Below are positions 36,276 through 48,816 of a stretch of DNA of 64,000 nt, piece after piece (positions within the stretch are counted from its first letter, which is position 1; the number at the start of each line of letters is the position of its first letter). A model generated the notes under the pieces. It saw only the letters and a program-made list of their open reading frames with translations, made no database searches and had not been told where the DNA came from. Origin of the DNA: Argentina anserina (lineage: Eukaryota; Streptophyta; Magnoliopsida; Rosales; Rosaceae); NCBI RefSeq assembly GCF_933775445.1, contig NC_065873.1, positions 23,436,001-23,500,000 on the forward strand. Reading direction: 5' to 3'. Both the position numbers and the translations under genes were made by a program.

Positions 36276-39200
36276 ATTCTGCAAAGGCGACGACCTATCC
36301 TCCCTCCTCACTATCTATGACGCCGTCGGCCTCCAATTTCTCGACCGCCTCCTCCGAACCGGTACTCTAGTTGTTTCCACCTCATTGTACCTGAACAGTT
36401 TGTGACCTTGAGTAAATTAGCAGCTCATTTCCAGCTTTGAGATTGAAATTGATTAGAAATTTTAGGTAAGCATGATTTAGAGGTTTGATTTTTCGTCGAC
36501 TGGTTAGGAATGGGGAAAGGAAGCGTAAGCGAAAATCGCGACGCGTATTTGCAGCTTTCGGTTACTGTTCTTGCTGCATTTTGCCGTGTTCCTCAGATTG
36601 CTGCTTCTAGTGAGATGGTCTCAAAGATTCCGCTAGTACTGGAAGTTTTATCCAAAGAGTAAGTTTAGGTTTAAATTGAGGATACTGATAAAATCGTGAA
36701 GGGACTGTTTTTTTAGGTTAGATGATGTCATGATTTTGATTATTTTGTGGAAATGCAGATCAGGACCAGCTGTACTTGAAGAATGCTATGAGTTTCTATA
36801 TTTGGTTTCGTCGGCTTCTGAAGATGGAACCATGACATTGTACTCATCTGGGGGCATGAAGCTACTGGCTTCTCATATGCCCGTTTTACCTGATGGTATT
36901 TCTCGTATTGATTAGTTATTTGCTAGAATAGCATTTGCGGAAATATGGAGTTTGGTGTCATTGTAATAGTCTTATGCAGAACATTCTTGTGTTAACTCGT
37001 GGATTTAAGAGGTGAAATTCTGTGCAGGTTCACATCAGATGAAAATCGCGATGAAACTTGTGCAATTGCTACTAAACAAGTTCTATCCTGAAAGCATTAA
37101 CAATGACTATATACCAGAGCTGTCGATAATTGTGAGTGTGATTTGAACATATCCTTTCACTGTGCTCATCTCTTCGCTGCTGAGATTTTTCAATTTAGCT
37201 GGAAAAGCTGATTGTAATGATAATTGTTTATCTGTCTCTGAAAGGTGGTATATGATGTTATATAATATTTTCCCTTTTCTTTTAGGTGGCTGCCATAGCA
37301 AGGCAATTTTCTGTCTTGCATGATGCTATGAAATTTGATGCGCTTCACATACTGACAGCCATCCTCTCACCAAAATTTCAGGTATGCAATCACTGTTTTT
37401 ATGTCTTTTCTAGAAGACGATATCATTTGACTGAATATGCTTGCTTAAACTATTAGTGTTCCTTATTAAATCTGGTCGTAAGATGAAATAAAGCTATTTC
37501 AGTCTCAAACTCAGTGGTGCCAGTTATGACTGTGTTTGTAATCCTTGACTGTGATATGTCGGTAATTTTAATACTAAGTCTGACATCCTTTTGGTATATT
37601 CAGGCACCGCTCTCTGATTCTCTGCGTGTACTCCCAGAAAATAATTGGCCCAACTATATGCGTGATGGTATTGCCGCCGTTCTACAAAACTGTGTTGGTA
37701 TGTTGAACTTACTGCTTCTATTCATTGATAATGAGTTGTTAGATAGTAAATATCACCTACAATAGAATCACCCTTTTGAATCGTATTTTGTGATTTGAGA
37801 TGACTGGTTATTTTTGTTTCTTTTATTTTGTTGTTGCCCGCTAATGTTATCTCGTATAGGCCTTAAAATTTGATATACTGATTTCCTGTTCTCATGTATT
37901 TGCTGCAGCACCTACAGAGAAGCTTCAGGCGCTTATTTTGGCCGAGTCTATGGTGAGGATATTCGGGGAAAAGTGGCTGGTAGGTCAGATAACTTCAGCT
38001 GATGGGAAAGAGCCTATTCCAACAGATAGGTATGCTATACTAGTGATCTTTCGTATCTGCATGCCTGAGTCTGGTGTACTTTTATACAGTATGTTATGTA
38101 ATGGGTGGGTTTGATCTTCAGTTCTTTTTAACTTTTTAGGTGCTTAGTGCTAGTGTTGGAGCAATCAAGGGTCGAAGTTGCTGTTCTTCTGAATGATCTA
38201 GCATACTTAAAAGATGAAGCATCTAAGAAATCCTCACCCAGTGCTGAGACAATGCTTTTAAAGAAACGAAATGTGGCTATTGCCTTTTCCTTACTTGAAA
38301 GAATAATTAGCTTAATATCAAACGCCAGTGAGAATGAAGGTATGTCATCTTTACTCTATCACTTTCCTAAGTTCCTTAAAATGGTTGACTGGATAATAAT
38401 CTTGGTGTACTTAGAACCCCATTAAGGAATTAGGACCCTTGAAGCAGGAAAATGTTCAGATGAAACATTATTTTGACTGTTCCTGTCCCGCTTTGCACTT
38501 GGGAGTTCCTTCAGTTTTTGGTCTTTTGTAGCCTATATGAATTAAACTCATACAAGATTAGATAAATTAGTATTGTTGTGTAGCAAGGAGCTGTTTGAAA
38601 TTACATGCTCTCTTGTTTGGATACTAACAGTTTCTGTTACAATTATGTGTAGATGAACTCATCAATGAAAATACTGTCTCGCGGGTCATCAATGGCCTTA
38701 ATGAGACAATTGGTGTAGTTCTAGAGTATCTACAAGATGCAAAGGTAACAGTACCTTATAACATTGGATTACCTTATAACCTTGAATTTTACTGTGCTAT
38801 GTTATTCACATTACGGTTTTCCAGGAACATGAGCAAAGGAAGGGAGATGATCTTCTTGCTTCAGTGCGTGTTATCGGCAGGTATTCTCTCATCTCTCTTG
38901 CTAATTATGTAGGGAAGGTTTGAATAGAAGATTTCTTTGTCAAATTGTTGGTTTATATAGAATGTAATTTTCCATGAACTTATCATCTACCCTAGAAAAA
39001 AACCAAATTCATGTCATTTATCATTGGTATTTTTGTATTAAGATTAGTGAAGATTTAAAGCTAATATAATTCTTTTTGGAAGAATTAAGGTGATATATAT
39101 AATTTTTGGAAGAATTAAGCTGATATATGTCCTGCAGCTATCTTGCAGAGGCACCTCTTTCATGCAGTGAGAAGGTTGGAGAACTTCTCGAGTATATGCT

Positions 39201-41109
39201 TTCCATTGAAGGTGAAGATGAAATAAGGTTGACTCTGGCATAATTGTTTTTTGATGATATTTAAACCTTAGTTATGGTCTCTGAGACAGATCTTTATCTA
39301 TGACATGTCTACTTGCAGACCCTTCTTTGCCATATGCTTTTTGCTTCCAATGCTGTGTCAATCGACAATGGAGATTGAAGGATGTAAAACATTAATTTCT
39401 TGCGGAGGTCATAAGTCTGTAAGTCAGATTAATTCCTTCGATTCAGATCCTCATACTAGTTTATTTCCGACCAAAAATACTTGTGCACAATTTTGTATGC
39501 ACTTTCACTACTGTGATTTTTACATAGTGGAAGCACGTGTAAGTTGTGAACAATTCGGTATAATTTTTCACATCTACTGGTGTGTTTCATCAACATCTAC
39601 AAGCCTATTTGAAAACACATTAATTCTACCTGCAGGTTGTTGATTTTCTTGTTAATTTGATTGGGCTGCGTGGTTTCCAAGTGGATGATAAGGGCTGCAT
39701 TTTTTTGGCATGTGACACAATCTTGAATCTTCTTTTAAAGGTAGTGTATTAATGTTTTATACCAATTTACTTATGGGTGCAATTTTGAACACAATCTATT
39801 TCTTTTCATTAATAGAAAGAGCAAATCCAAGCCCCTTTGGATTATTCGACTCTCGTCAGTCTACTGAAAGCGTTGGCACAGTGGACAGGTACCATCAAAT
39901 CCTTCATTTCGCTTTAATATGTACAATGCAGCTCCCTATAGATTTTTCCTACTGCCTATTATTTTCGTCTTGGAAACATTGTATGTCTTCTGTTATTCAT
40001 ATTGTTGGATTTCTAAAAGCATTAATGTTTTGAGCAGCACCTATCTACTAGTTACTTTTAAACCCTAGATCTCTTCCAGTGCTTCTTTGAGAAGCATAAG
40101 ACTTAAACAAATCCAGAAAAACTCTTATCTGTCTCTGAACTAGTAAAACACTTAGTCTTGAATACCTTTGTCTGTGTATAACTTGTTATCTCCTTCTGTG
40201 CAATATAATCCATCTTTGGTTTCTAATGTCTAAACTTACAAGTCTTACTTTTAAGGGAGTTCTGAGTTATGTACCCGTGGTTAAAATTTTTTATTTTAAG
40301 GAGCTTTTGTTTGCATATTGAAAGTAGTTCATTTGCTCTGGGATATTTGATAGTGAGCTTACAGCTGTATTATCAGCATTCTTTTCTTTCTATGCATGCA
40401 GACAAAACATCCTCTTAATATAATAGATATAAAATCAATTATGCATCTTAATTGGAATTTTTGTATGCTGATTACAGAGGGTGTAGATGACCCATCAATC
40501 ATAATGATGGCGTCAAGTATTTGTACGCTGCTGTTTGATTTTACTTCAGAGAAGGCTCTTCTTGAGCATCCCAACTTTGATGACAACTGTCTCAATAGCC
40601 TGTCTCAGCTCATCGCAAGAAGCATGGCTTCATGGGGACAGGTATACTGCATGATGTGTTGACTGTCACAAAATATAATATGAGTGTGTGCGTTTTTAAA
40701 TTGACCTCCATGTTAAACATGGAGAGCAAGGCAGTTAGGTTTGGACATTGGAATTTATTACATTATAAGTACAGTACTTGTGGCATAGAAATTTGATTTC
40801 CCTTTTCTATTTATTGAAGGATATGTCTGATGCTGCTGAAGCAGAAACGGATCTTGTTGAGATTGTCACTGAAGGTATGTCAGATGCTCTCTTAAATGTC
40901 TTTATTATTTTTCCTTTGATGCTATAAGTTGGGCGGAAGTTTGGTTTTTAATACTTGGGAGCATTACACTCCCTCAGAGAGAGGGAAGAGGTCTCTGTAT
41001 CTGTTGAATCAACAAAATATCTTGTGTTGCAGGATATTCTCGATGGGTCAGTCGCTTCCCTCGTGTAAGAGATGCTGTTAAAGAGATCGCTCGACGAATT
41101 GCTCAGTGA
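36112..41109 (+). CDS. Neurochondrin-family protein
   Basis: Eighteen exons: 36112-36114, 36184-36361, 36508-36658, 36759-36895, 37028-37131, 37286-37381, 37604-37697, 37909-38029, 38140-38339, 38653-38744, 38825-38880, 39138-39227, 39319-39418, 39636-39740, 39816-39888, 40478-40641, 40820-40874, 41033-41109. They sum to 1,896 bp (631 aa) with GT-AG borders throughout. Exon 1 supplies only the ATG, giving MDQSSPALDDCLKLLKGERD, the family N terminus. The protein is an all-helical ARM-like solenoid; signatures are RLAGLLFVTKFCKGDD, GKEPIPTDRCLVLVLEQSRVE and the C-terminal GYSRWVSRFPRVRDAVKE. Animal neurochondrin is a neuronal cytosolic protein linked to neurite outgrowth and SMN-related complexes. 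The plant homologue is poorly characterised. No signal peptide is visible. Confidence 0.92.
36123..36153. repeat. (CT)n microsatellite at the start of neurochondrin intron 1
   Basis: About 15 CT units begin some 10 bp after the donor that directly follows the ATG-only exon, and run to 36153. Confidence 0.9.
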
Positions 41110-41614
41110 GAAGTTTGGTCTAAGGCCAACTAAAACAAGTTGACAGATGATATAGTAGAACTAGTATCGACACAGTTTTCTTACAAAGTGAAATATTTCA
41201 TAGTTTGTGAAAGGTTGTATAAATGTGATAGATTGGCTGGCACGTCCTCCTTTCTCGGATTCGACCAGAAATACGATGAAAATGGTAATAGGGATTATCC
41301 TTGTGTTTGATTCAAATGCCCAACAGCCAGAGACGAACGCCCATCCTCCCCTGCTCTCTCTATACCTCCATCTCTTCCTGTTAAACATCGCATTAGGTAT
41401 GTTGCACTATTTTATACGTCAGCTTACGAAACTCTACTTGGGCCTCAGAAAGCCCAAAAAGAGTTTCTATTACTATTAAAGGAAAAAGTCGTCGCAACTC
41501 TACTGAACAACTCAACGTGAAAGAGACGACTTTTGAAGCCGCCAATTTTCTTCTGCACCTTCCATTTTCCACAGAAAAACCAAAAAGCTCAGAACCAGAG
41601 AGTATCACAGAGCC
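41110..41614. other. Short intergenic region with the HPAT promoter
   Basis: About 505 bp containing the neurochondrin 3' UTR and the hydroxyproline arabinosyltransferase 5' region. ORFs on both strands here are short and unrelated to known families. Confidence 0.5.
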
Positions 41615-44441
41615 ATGGGGTGCGGCAACTTCCTCTTCACCATTCTGGTGACCTTCTCGGTTGCTCTAATCACCTACAACATAATCATCTCAGCCAATTC
41701 ACCGCTCCAGCAAGACCTCCCCGGCCCGTCGCGGTCGTCGTCGTCCTCCTCGTTTTCCGTGGACCCCGTCATCAAGATGCCGGTGGACCGATCGCGAACG
41801 AAATCGGCGAGCTCCAAGCGACTGTTCCACACGGCGGTGACGGCGTCGGACTCTGTTTACAACACGTGGCAGACTCGGATCATGTACTACTGGTTCAAGA
41901 AGCATCAGAACGGGGCGGGTTCGGAGATGGGCGGGTTCACTAGGATCTTGCATTCTGGTAAGCCTGATAAGTATATGGATGAGATCCCTACCTTCGTTGC
42001 TCAGCCTTTGCCTGCTGGAATGGATCAGGTTCGCGCTTCGATTCTCGTATCCTCGTTTTCTGAATTCAATTTAGGTCTAGAATTTTCCTTATCTGATTAA
42101 ATTTCTGAATTAATGAGACTTGGTTTGAGCTCTAGTTTGTTAGTTTAATGAGGTTAAATGTAAGAATTTACCATATTTGATCTAAATCACTGACTTTAAA
42201 AGCTGTTGATGACTGAGGTGAAAAAATCTAAGCTTGTGATAGAGAAATTGTGGAAATGTGTATAAGATTCACCTCCGCGTTGTAGTAAACCACTTTTTTT
42301 TTTTATGGCAGGGATATATAGTTCTCAACAGGCCATGGGCATTTGTGCAATGGCTTCAGCAAGCAGACATTAAAGAAGAGTACGAGATGCTTTCCTATTG
42401 TATTGATGAATCGATCGTGTTTGTTGTGTATGTTCATTAGGTTGAACTTGTGTGTGAACTGTTGCTATTGCATCTGCAGTTATATACTGATGTCTGAGCC
42501 GGATCATGTAATTGTTAAGCCCATACCGAACTTGGCCAGAGATGGGCTCGGAAGTGCATTTCCTTTCTTTTACATTGAACCTAAGAAGTATGAGAGGATA
42601 CTACGGAAGTACTACCCTGAGGAAAAGGGACCGGTAACTAACATTGATCCAATTGGAAACTCTCCTGTAATTGTTGGGAAGGTATTTTAACTTATTGTGG
42701 CTCAGTTTCAACTACAGTCTTGTTTAGGTTTTTCGGTGTTTTGACTGTCTCTTTCAAATAAATGACCGACAGGAAGCTCTTAAGAAGATTGCTCCTACCT
42801 GGATGAATGTTTCTTTGGCTATGAAAAAGGATCCTGAGACTGACAAAGCTTTCGGTTGGGTGCTTGAAATGTGAGCCCTCCCTTGCGAACATAGTTATTT
42901 GATAAAATTACAGTAGAGTCCAATTCCTTTCGCATGATTATCAGAAATAATTTTGAACTAAATCTGTATCATGATATAGGTATGCTTATGCGACAGCGTC
43001 CGCTCTCCATGGTGTTGGTAATATATTGTACAAGGACTTCATGCTTCAGGTTAGTTGGATCATTATTCTCTTTTATTACCTTATGATGTATAGACCTTCA
43101 CGATGGCAAGTTATAATTTTTTTTAAATTTAGTCAATCGCTAGCTGGAAGAGCAAATTGTTGCTTCACATTCTTGATGCCTACATGTGTGTGCCTTAACC
43201 TCTTTCTGGCTTTTGATTCTATCAGCCTCCATGGGATACAGAAATTGGCAAGAAGTTCATAATTCATTACACATATGGATGTGACTACAATATGAAGGTA
43301 CTCTGTTGTATACTAGCTCTTTTATACCTTTATCTGAAGTGCTTAGGGAGAAGTATATGTGGAAGAAATGTTGCTTTTGGCTGTTTGATTTACTGCCCAA
43401 TGTGTTTTTAGTTTTGGATACACGAAACAACTCTGTCAGCTCACCTGTGTAATGAATGGCTAATAATTTTTTATGTTTCTGATTGTAGGGTGAGCTAACA
43501 TATGGAAAGATTGGAGAATGGAGATTCGATAAAAGATCTTATGATACTGTTGCACCACCTAAAAATCTTGCTTTACCTCCACCTGGTGTCCCGGAAAGTG
43601 TGGTATGTAACTTGTATTATCTTTCACGTATACATGTTGCTGTAAAGTTTGCCACTCTAGTGAATGATGATAAAATGGCATTACGATTGGCTACGACATG
43701 CGAATATAAATGGATTGTGAATTGTCTGTGCTGTGAAGCCCTTTATTTTGACATTTAAATATCACTTGTCTAGTTGATGAGAAGTAGGATAGAGATAGAT
43801 TAGATTGAGCTGGTAGCAAAGGAAAGTCTACCCCTTCACTAAAATTGTACGAGTTCAGGATCTATTTGATGGTTAGGTGGTCTAGCTTAGATTTTGAGTT
43901 TTTGATTGAGGTTGTCATCTTAACTGGTTGTTGACCTGAGTGCAGTCACAACAACAAGGCTGAACAGTTATATTATCATGCTGTTGTCAAAGTTTATGCA
44001 GTATGCTGGTATAACTGTGATGGCTTTATTTGCTTATGCTTACTTCGATCAGTGGAGTTTAGGCTTAGTTAGTGGTGTACCATGATTTTAGAAGTTCAGG
44101 CTACTTCATGCTTATTCTTGTTAACAGACATTCAAATGACTTTTTCTCCAATCCAATGCATAGTGTCCAGGACACAGTAGTGATTAGCATTGGAGAGGAG
44201 GTCAAGGCTTGATTCTTTCTGCAGGCCACTATATATATATATATATAATATTCATTTGCGTACCATTTGCAGAAGATTGATGTTTGCAAAACATGCGGAA
44301 ATTAGACTGTTCTGTTTTGATGTTTGCGTATACATGTAAGGTTTCATTCATTGATATTCACAAAACTACGAAACCGTGCAGGTGACTCTGGTTAAGATGG
44401 TGAATGAAGCCACAGCAAACATTCCAAATTGGGGGTCATAA
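41615..44441 (+). CDS. HPAT: Hydroxyproline O-arabinosyltransferase (HPAT/RDN family)
   Basis: Eight exons: 41615-42028, 42312-42379, 42480-42681, 42773-42870, 42980-43049, 43226-43297, 43489-43602, 44382-44441. They sum to 1,098 bp (365 aa), the usual HPAT length. The N terminus is a type II signal anchor (FLFTILVTFSVALITYNI, about 6-23) after a short cytosolic tail, then a Ser-rich stem. The lumenal domain shows YNTWQTRIMYYWFKKHQ, GGFTRILHSG, LNRPWAFVQWL, the EPDH motif in YILMSEPDHVIVKPIPN, and HYTYGCDYNMKGE, all typical of family GT95. HPATs work in the cis-Golgi and add the first beta-arabinofuranose to hydroxyproline of extensins and CLE peptides. Family members affect root hairs, pollen tubes, meristem size (tomato FIN) and nodule number (Medicago RDN1). 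I cannot decide which subfamily member this is. Confidence 0.95.
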
Positions 44442-45308
44442 GAGAAAAATCCAGTTTGAGCCGATGTAGACACACAGTAGGACATACAAGCTGTGCCACA
44501 TTGTAGTGCAGAATGCCACGTATGGAAACATTTGTGAATTTCATGTCTCCCTGTCAAGTTTGTCAAGTTGGGTTGAACACTTGACGTCCAACTCTGAATT
44601 CGTCTGCAAATGTCTGATTATGGGTGTAAAAATCAGGCACAACACACCTGCAGTCTCTGAAGATATATATAAAACTTTAGTAATATGATATATATTCGCT
44701 ATTAGGGTTGTATTCCCATGTTAGAACATGAATGAGCTGACAATTGACAGGGTCACTTTGTGTTCGATGAGTAATGGTCATGTGACTCATATCGGGTTGC
44801 CTCTTGCTGCAGCGTTTCAATTCTCTCTCTTATTTGCAAGTGCTGGGATCTCCTCCACTTTGTTAGACATCTCTATGAACTTCTACACCAACTATGTAAG
44901 ATATTATAAGTTTATAACTTCTGGTTTTAATAACATGAGCTGAAAGCCGAGCAAGAACTTGAAAGCCAAACAAAATAGACAGATCAGGGAAATTAGGTGC
45001 TGAAACAAGTGGTGGGCACAGTGTAGGAGTCTAGATCCCGTACGTTGCATGACATTGTACGTGATGATTAGATCTAAAATGGAGTATTTGGATAACTTCA
45101 AAATGTCTAAAGTCCCGTTTGAAACAAACCTCGTTTGATACAGTGAGTCTCAAACTCTTAATGCATCTTCTTTGCAGAAAATCATAACGCAACTGCAACT
45201 CTTCATTCAAGTCCTGGCCTGTATATATTGGTCTCTCTCAAAATATACAAGCTTCGTTTTAACGATCAGGTCACCTTTGCAGTAATATTTCCATCAGACT
45301 CTTAAGTC
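44442..45308. promoter_or_regulatory. Intergenic region with the flotillin promoter
   Basis: Holds the HPAT 3' UTR and the upstream region of the plus-strand flotillin. A TATATATT box at 45222-45229 lies about 80 bp before the flotillin ATG. Confidence 0.4.
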
Positions 45309-46739
45309 ATGTATAGAGTAGCAAGTGCTTCCCAGTATCTGGTGATCACGGGCGCCGGAATCAAGGACTTGAAGATTGCAAAGAAGGCATGGCTGCTCCC
45401 TGGCCAGTCCTACACAATCATCGACCTCTCTCCGGTGAACTACACCTTCGAAGTCCAGGCCATGAGCGCCGAGAAGCTCCCGTTTGTCCTCCCTGCCGTA
45501 TTTACCATCGGCCCCCGAGCGGACGACATGGAGGCTATTGAGAAGTACGCTAGGCTTCTCGCCGGCTGCGACAAGAACTCGAAGAACGTCGAGGAGCTTG
45601 TCCAGGGAATCATAGAGGGTGAGACTCGTGTCCTTGTGGCCTCAATGACTATGGAAGATGTGTTCAAGGGGACCAAAGAGTTCAAGAAGGAGGTTTTTGA
45701 CAAGGTTCAGATCGAGCTCAATCAGTTCGGGCTTTTCATTTACAATGCAAATGTGAAGCAGCTGGTGGACGTACCTGGACATGAATATTTCAGTTACTTG
45801 GGACAGAAGATTCAGATGGAGGCTGCCAACCAGGCCAAGGTCGACGTGGCGGATGCGAAAATGAAAGGTGCGGTTGGCTCCAAGCTCAGGGAGGGGCAGA
45901 CATTGCAAAACGCTGCCAAAATTGATGCCGAGACGAAGATCATAGCGACTCGGAGGGAAGGGGAGGGGAAGATGGAGGAGGTTAAGGTGAAGACGGAGGT
46001 CAAGGTTTATGAGAACCAAAGAGATGCCGAGGTGGCTAAGGCAAATGCTGAGCTGGCAACGAAGAAGGCAGGGTGGACTAAGGAGGCGCAGGTGGCCGAG
46101 GTTGAGGCGCAGAAGGCGGTGGCGATGAAGGAGGCCCAGTTGCAGAAGCAAGTGGAGACGATGAATGCACTGACTAGAACGGAAAAGCTCAAGGCTGAGT
46201 ATTTGAGCAAGGCCACGGTCGAGGCTGAAACAAAGGCTCAGGAGGCAAATTGGAAGCTCTACCAGGAACAAAAGGCAGCGGATGCAATTCTTTACCAGAG
46301 AGGGAGAGAGGCCGAGGCAACAAAAACAGCCGCAGAGGCGCAATTCTTTGCTAAGCAAAAGGCTGCTGATGGAGACTTCTATGCTAAGAAGAAAGAAGCT
46401 GAGGGACTTGTGGAACTTGGAAAAGCGCAAGGTGTTTACATAAGTACTCTTATGGACTCGTTGGGTGGCAACTATGGGGCAATGAGGGATTTCTTGATGA
46501 TCAATGGCGGGATGTTTCAACAGCTTGCTACGATCAATGCCGGGGCGGTGCGTGGACTTCAGCCTAAGATTAGTATATGGACTAATGGCGGAGAGGCTGT
46601 TAGTGGCCGCGACAGCAATGCGGCTATGAAGGAGGCGGCCGGAGTTTATAAAATGTTGCCGCCGTTGTTCAAGACGGTGCATGAACAGACAGGCATGCTG
46701 CCTCCAAATTGGATGGGGACTTTGCCTGCTGATGATTGA
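45309..46739 (+). CDS. FLOT: Flotillin-like protein (plus-strand copy)
   Basis: An uninterrupted 476-aa frame, ATG 45309 to TGA 46737-46739. The N terminus [18 protein letters not shown] is the standard plant flotillin start. An SPFH/PHB domain covers about 1-190 ([46 protein letters not shown]). A long Ala/Glu/Lys-rich coiled coil (about 190-370) has EA repeats, and the tail carries [13 protein letters not shown]. Flotillins are peripheral proteins on the inner face of sterol-rich plasma-membrane microdomains, acting in clathrin-independent endocytosis and, in Medicago, in rhizobial infection. The absence of introns is notable: I recall plant FLOT genes as few-exon genes. A 378-codon antisense frame is a mirror of the EA-rich codons. 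Confidence 0.95.
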   Translation: MYRVASASQYLVITGAGIKDLKIAKKAWLLPGQSYTIIDLSPVNYTFEVQAMSAEKLPFVLPAVFTIGPRADDMEAIEKYARLLAGCDKNSKNVEELVQGIIEGETRVLVASMTMEDVFKGTKEFKKEVFDKVQIELNQFGLFIYNANVKQLVDVPGHEYFSYLGQKIQMEAANQAKVDVADAKMKGAVGSKLREGQTLQNAAKIDAETKIIATRREGEGKMEEVKVKTEVKVYENQRDAEVAKANAELATKKAGWTKEAQVAEVEAQKAVAMKEAQLQKQVETMNALTRTEKLKAEYLSKATVEAETKAQEANWKLYQEQKAADAILYQRGREAEATKTAAEAQFFAKQKAADGDFYAKKKEAEGLVELGKAQGVYISTLMDSLGGNYGAMRDFLMINGGMFQQLATINAGAVRGLQPKISIWTNGGEAVSGRDSNAAMKEAAGVYKMLPPLFKTVHEQTGMLPPNWMGTLPADD

Positions 46740-48816
46740 TGAACGTGGGACGCTTGAGTCGAGTATCAAGTAATGCAACTTTATTCTCTCTTTCTATTTT
46801 GTTTGATCCAGTAGTATATTCTTGTCTTTGGTTGCTTTTTTGTTTTTGTTTCTTAGCTAGATTCTTAGTTAAGTGGTGCATTGAACTTTTTAGCTACCAT
46901 AATATGTGTTTGGATGTTACTCCTACAGACAAGTATTCTTTAGTTATTAGCTACCTTTCATTGTAATTCTACTTAACAAATCTTCCATATTTAGTTCTAA
47001 GACACAGTTAACTCTATTTAAGGCCTTTAAACTACACATAGATGATGATTCTCTCATGCACATTGCCAATTTCCGAAGCCGAGGTGATCGGGCGTTCTTT
47101 TGGGGTACTATTGGATACATTCCTGACCGGTTGGAAAGTTTTCGCCATTTGATATGTATGTCGAAATCATCATTGAATCTCTTTAAGAACAATCAATCCA
47201 ATCGTTCATATATATATATATATTCTTACCGATAGTGTTTCTCGCTGGTCGATGGTCCATTCTATGTGGCGGTGTAGTTGTGTCAATATATTGGAAGACT
47301 GTTCTGCCTCTCTCTTGACTAAATCATATGGGTTTGACAATTAGTTCGCTTGGTGGTCTAACTTGAACCTGATTATCTTCATTTGCCCATCATTAACATT
47401 GTTGGTAAAGCACGACCCTTTCCAGAAATCAAAACAAATGTAACCGAGAGCAAAACAACAACAACAGGGTAAAATCGAGGAATATAAGGAGCGCCTAAAA
47501 TAATTAAAATGCTCTGTGTATATTTCGGGAAATTGTTAACCTCCATGGCACCAGCGTTGCACAACAACAAAGTCACCAATAGTTGGTGCTGCTTTCTCAC
47601 CATAGGCATGATAGCATATGTGAAAACAATGATGAACATCTCGATCAAAATTCGGCAACTAAATTCAAGTCGTGGTTCAAACGCTTAACTGAAATAAACT
47701 GGCATCGGAATTCAAATCAAGCTAAATCTAAAACAAATTAGGAACAAAATTCAAAACGTGCGGGCTTGATTCTTCTCATTGGAGGAGATGCTATGTCGGA
47801 GAATGTCCAGGTCCACTGATGAGAAGTATCCACTCTGCCGAAGAATGTCCAGGTCCACCGGATTGATTGACATCAATCCAAGGGTGAGGCCGAACAAGAC
47901 AAATACAAAAGAAAATACAACATCAAAGTACCATTTCAATATCATGGATTCACGACGAGTGGAAGAGAGAGATAAAAAAAATTTTGAACTGGAGAGAGGA
48001 GAAACATTGAATTTTGTATTATCTATTGTTTCATGTTTAATAAAGGATTGCCGTTTTACTAAAAACAAAGAAAAGTGTGTTTAATTTCTAATACTTTTTA
48101 TGAGAGAGGCTGGGAGGGAGAGTTTGAGTTAGGCTGTTCGAAAGCTTCAGAATTTTTATTGCTTTAATTTCTTATACTATGTGTTACTTATGTTATGAGG
48201 AGGCCAATTGTGTTGCTAATGAAGTAGCAAAGTAACGAGGTTCGATTAGCTCATGAATGTCGTCGATAGTGAGGGACCCGTAACGTTTTTTTATAATAGG
48301 AGCGAAAAGCGCTCAGATTCTTCATCCATCGCCGTTAATTCCCATGTTATGTAACCTTTTTCCATATTAAATCTATTCTCATTCTTTACATACAAATCTT
48401 GTGACGCCATTATGATGACCTCTCGCTTTTTTCCCACCAAAGATCACAGAATCCGAGCTGTATTCACAATCAACGGCTCACGTTCCAATTCTCACCCACC
48501 CAAATCATCCGACGGCTCAAATCTCTCTACTGCAGACGTGCCCGTGTCAGTTGCCTCGAAGCACTACACCATTGGATTCTTTCTCTCACACAAACCACCT
48601 GCTTCTTCACTCTCACAGCTCCTCAATGCAATTCCCTCTCTCTTCTTCTCCACTGAAAGCTAGGTTTTGCGCTCTGTGAGTTCAGCGACTGGTTTAGCTA
48701 TGGAGGTGTAGCAGCGGCCGGAGTTTTGGTCGCCGATTGTCAGTCATTTCCGGGAGGTACTCGCTGCGTTTGACGGCTTTGATGGCCGGAGGCTAGGGTT
48801 TTGAGAGCTTCGGAAG
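46740..48816. other. Intergenic region with a decayed gene fragment and the trithorax-like promoter
   Basis: Contains the flotillin 3' UTR, a TA microsatellite near 47205-47222, the DUF21 relic listed separately and, from about 48400, the leader of the SET-domain gene. The 83-codon plus ORF at 48412-48663 has no family resemblance and probably lies in the promoter or leader. Confidence 0.45.
47400..47945 (-). pseudogene. Degraded DUF21/CNNM-type (CBS-domain) membrane protein fragment
   Basis: Three pieces in minus-strand order recall plant DUF21 proteins. First, 47945-47751 encodes FVLFGLTLGLMSINPVDLDILRQSG, the DUF21 first membrane helix with its (G)LTLGLMS signature. Second, 47648-47541 encodes VRKQHQLLVTLLLCNAGAME, ending at a GT donor. 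Third, about 47500-47400 contains ALLIFLD in one frame and VVVVLLSVTFVLISG in another, so a frameshift separates them. The first piece also has an internal duplication (VDLDILRQSGYFSSVDLDILRHS). No downstream CBS domains are present. CNNM/DUF21 proteins are linked to divalent-metal transport. This copy cannot encode a complete one. Confidence 0.75.

Noticed and set aside
45642..46778. 378-codon minus-strand ORF antisense to the plus-strand flotillin
   Set aside because: Leu/His/Arg-rich mirror of the EA-rich coiled-coil codons; no domain resemblance. The same artefact occurs opposite the other flotillin.
48412..48663. 83-codon ORF upstream of the SET gene
   Set aside because: Lies in the likely promoter or leader and has no domain resemblance. 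Possible only as an upstream ORF.
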